This document shows positions 6,168 through 6,865 of a stretch of 6,865 nucleotides of DNA, one piece after another. Under the pieces are notes generated by a model. That model had not been told where the DNA came from and did not search any database. It was given only the letters and a program-made list of their open reading frames with translations. Each line of letters begins with the position of its first letter. The first letter of the stretch is position 1. The translations under genes and the position numbers were made by a program. This DNA comes from an uncultured Bacteroidales bacterium (GTDB lineage: Bacteria > Bacteroidota > Bacteroidia > Bacteroidales > Bacteroidaceae): assembly GCA_945871755.1 (NCBI GenBank), contig CAMBWV010000052.1, positions 1 through 6,865 of the forward strand. The letters run 5' to 3'.

Positions 6168-6175
6168 CAAAGGTA
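6168..6175 (-). promoter_or_regulatory. -7 box of the 831-codon gene
   Basis: The minus strand reads TACCTTTGCA here, a perfect TAnnTTTG Bacteroidota -7 box. It lies 49 bp upstream of the ATG at 6119, giving a leader of about 40 bases. No TTTG is found at the -33 position (near 6195-6200 the minus strand reads CAACCG), so the upstream half is weak or absent. The leader has no obvious Shine-Dalgarno sequence. Confidence 0.5.
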
Positions 6176-6469
6176 GGAAAAAACTGGGAATAGCGGTTGA
6201 CGGCCTGTTTCTGAATGGCCTCTTTGGTTGTGATGTATTGGCTCCTGCAAGAACTCCTGCAAGAACAAAATTTCGTCTTAATGAAGAAGGGGGCTTGATG
6301 CTGTGGCGAAAACGGAGCATACCCACCCACTAAGAGCGGTTCAATCCACCCGCTTGTAAGCATAGAATCGGCTTGAAATTGGCAAAAAAACGGAGCATTG
6401 CCGTTCAATATCGCCTAAAACGCTGAAAATCGCTTAGAAAAACGAAGTACAAACTACCCATACCATTTC
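6176..6469. other. Non-coding region upstream of the 831-codon gene
   Basis: No gene is supported here. A minus-strand frame (6079-6408) crosses the promoter and overlaps the start of the 831-codon gene, which argues against it. Small repeats are present: CTCCTGCAAGAA occurs twice in tandem (6242-6253, 6254-6265), and AACGGAGCAT occurs at 6311-6320 and again at 6389-6398. Their role is unknown. Confidence 0.6.
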
Positions 6470-6659
6470 AGGTAGGTTCTATAAATTAGCTTGCGATGGA
6501 TTCGCGGCTATCGCGCCGTATCTTTTTGTTTTTCATTCAGTCACGTAGCCCGCTACGCTCCTTCATGAAAAACAAAAATCTACGGCACGATAGCCGTGAA
6601 GACATCCAAGCAGAATAGAAACCCTACCTTCCATTGAAACTAATTTATAGAACCTACCT
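6470..6659. repeat. 190-bp palindromic dispersed element (MITE- or REP-like)
   Basis: The ends are perfect 20-bp inverted repeats: AGGTAGGTTCTATAAATTAG (6470-6489) and its reverse complement (6640-6659). Inside, 6501-6536 pairs with 6565-6600 at 32 of 36 positions, and the apex holds CGTAGC/GCTACG (6544-6549, 6552-6557). The right arm has 28 extra bases (39 against 11 between outer and inner stems), so the left arm appears to carry a deletion. The right arm matches 3446-3521 in inverted orientation. No open frame or transposase is present and no target-site duplication is seen. If transcribed, it would fold into one long hairpin RNA. Confidence 0.85.
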
Positions 6660-6785
6660 AAAGAATATTATCATGATATTGCTTTTGATGAACTTGGCGA
6701 TGTACTTGACTCTATGATTGAAACAGGTGGAATGAGCAAAGAAGAATACCAAGCAAAGGTAAAGGATTTTGTTTGTAGCCTCTAA
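6660..6785 (+). pseudogene. 3' remnant of an unidentified gene
   Basis: From the outer edge of the palindromic element, the plus strand reads 41 codons and a TAA (6783-6785). The predicted peptide begins KEYYHDIAFDELGDVLDSMI and continues ETGGMSKEEYQAKVKDFVCS. It is acidic and helical with normal codon choice, like the C terminus of a real cytosolic protein. The frame is closed upstream by a TAG inside the element (6648-6650), so the 5' part is missing. An internal ATG (6714) could in principle start a 23-residue peptide, but a truncated gene is more likely. I do not recognise the family. Confidence 0.5.
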
Positions 6786-6801
6786 CATCAGTATTTTGGT
6801 G

Positions 6802-6816
6802 CAACCACTTAGGTTG
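6802..6816 (+). terminator. Small hairpin after the truncated gene
   Basis: CAACC (6802-6806) and GGTTG (6812-6816) enclose the loop ACTTA, followed by TTCTAGA. It lies 17 bases after the TAA of the gene remnant at 6660-6785 and might be its terminator. The stem is only five pairs and the T-tract is poor. The last 50 bases of the window (6817-6865) show nothing recognisable. Confidence 0.25.
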
Positions 6817-6865
6817 TTCTAGATTGCGAGGCAACGTGTGGACCTTCGGTTTGCGGTATTTATTT

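Noticed and set aside
6079..6408. A 109-codon minus-strand frame upstream of the 831-codon gene
   Set aside because: It spans the -7 box and overlaps the start of the real gene in another frame. The sequence is repeat-derived with no family resemblance.
3446..6659. A complete insertion sequence
   Set aside because: The inverted ends are present, but the enclosed 831-residue protein has no transposase motif and no target-site duplication is visible.

Overview
The window looks like chromosomal or island DNA from a member of the Bacteroidota, probably Bacteroidales (a Prevotella- or Bacteroides-like genome). The main signs are promoter elements of the Bacteroidota type (TAnnTTTG -7 boxes), start codons without clear Shine-Dalgarno sequences, and the protein families present. 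The genus is an inference. All three substantial genes lie on the minus strand, so transcription runs from right to left.

Left part (1-2425): a two-gene operon. The promoter-proximal gene (1186-2361) encodes a NurA-type nuclease. Two bases after its stop begins a HerA-type hexameric ATPase/DNA translocase gene, of which the first 394 codons are visible before it leaves the window at base 1. A HerA motor and a NurA nuclease form a DNA-end-processing machine. In bacteria such pairs are associated with anti-phage defence, so this is the best candidate functional system here.

Middle (about 2426-3623): a 1.2 kb stretch without an intact gene. It holds hairpins, inverted repeats, an approximately 95-bp direct repeat, a half copy of a dispersed repeat (3446-3521) and a short remnant of a RhuM-family gene (3522-3623) that stops exactly where the repeat begins.

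Right part (3624-6119): one 831-codon gene for a protein that reads like a collage of transcription-machinery parts. It has an RNA polymerase alpha-C-terminal-like domain with the UP-element-contacting residues preserved, a sigma-70 region-4-like helix-turn-helix, two HARE-HTH-like winged helices and two helicase-associated-like repeats. No catalytic domain is recognisable. A good -7 box lies 49 bp upstream of its start.

Far right (6120-6865): a non-coding leader region, then a 190-bp nearly palindromic element (6470-6659) whose right arm matches the 3446-3521 copy in inverted orientation at 71 of 76 positions. The 831-codon gene is therefore bracketed by inverted copies of one repeat. Directly at the element's outer edge begins the 3' end of another truncated reading frame (6660-6785, plus strand). 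Gene remnants touching both repeat copies suggest that the repeat has taken part in insertion or recombination.
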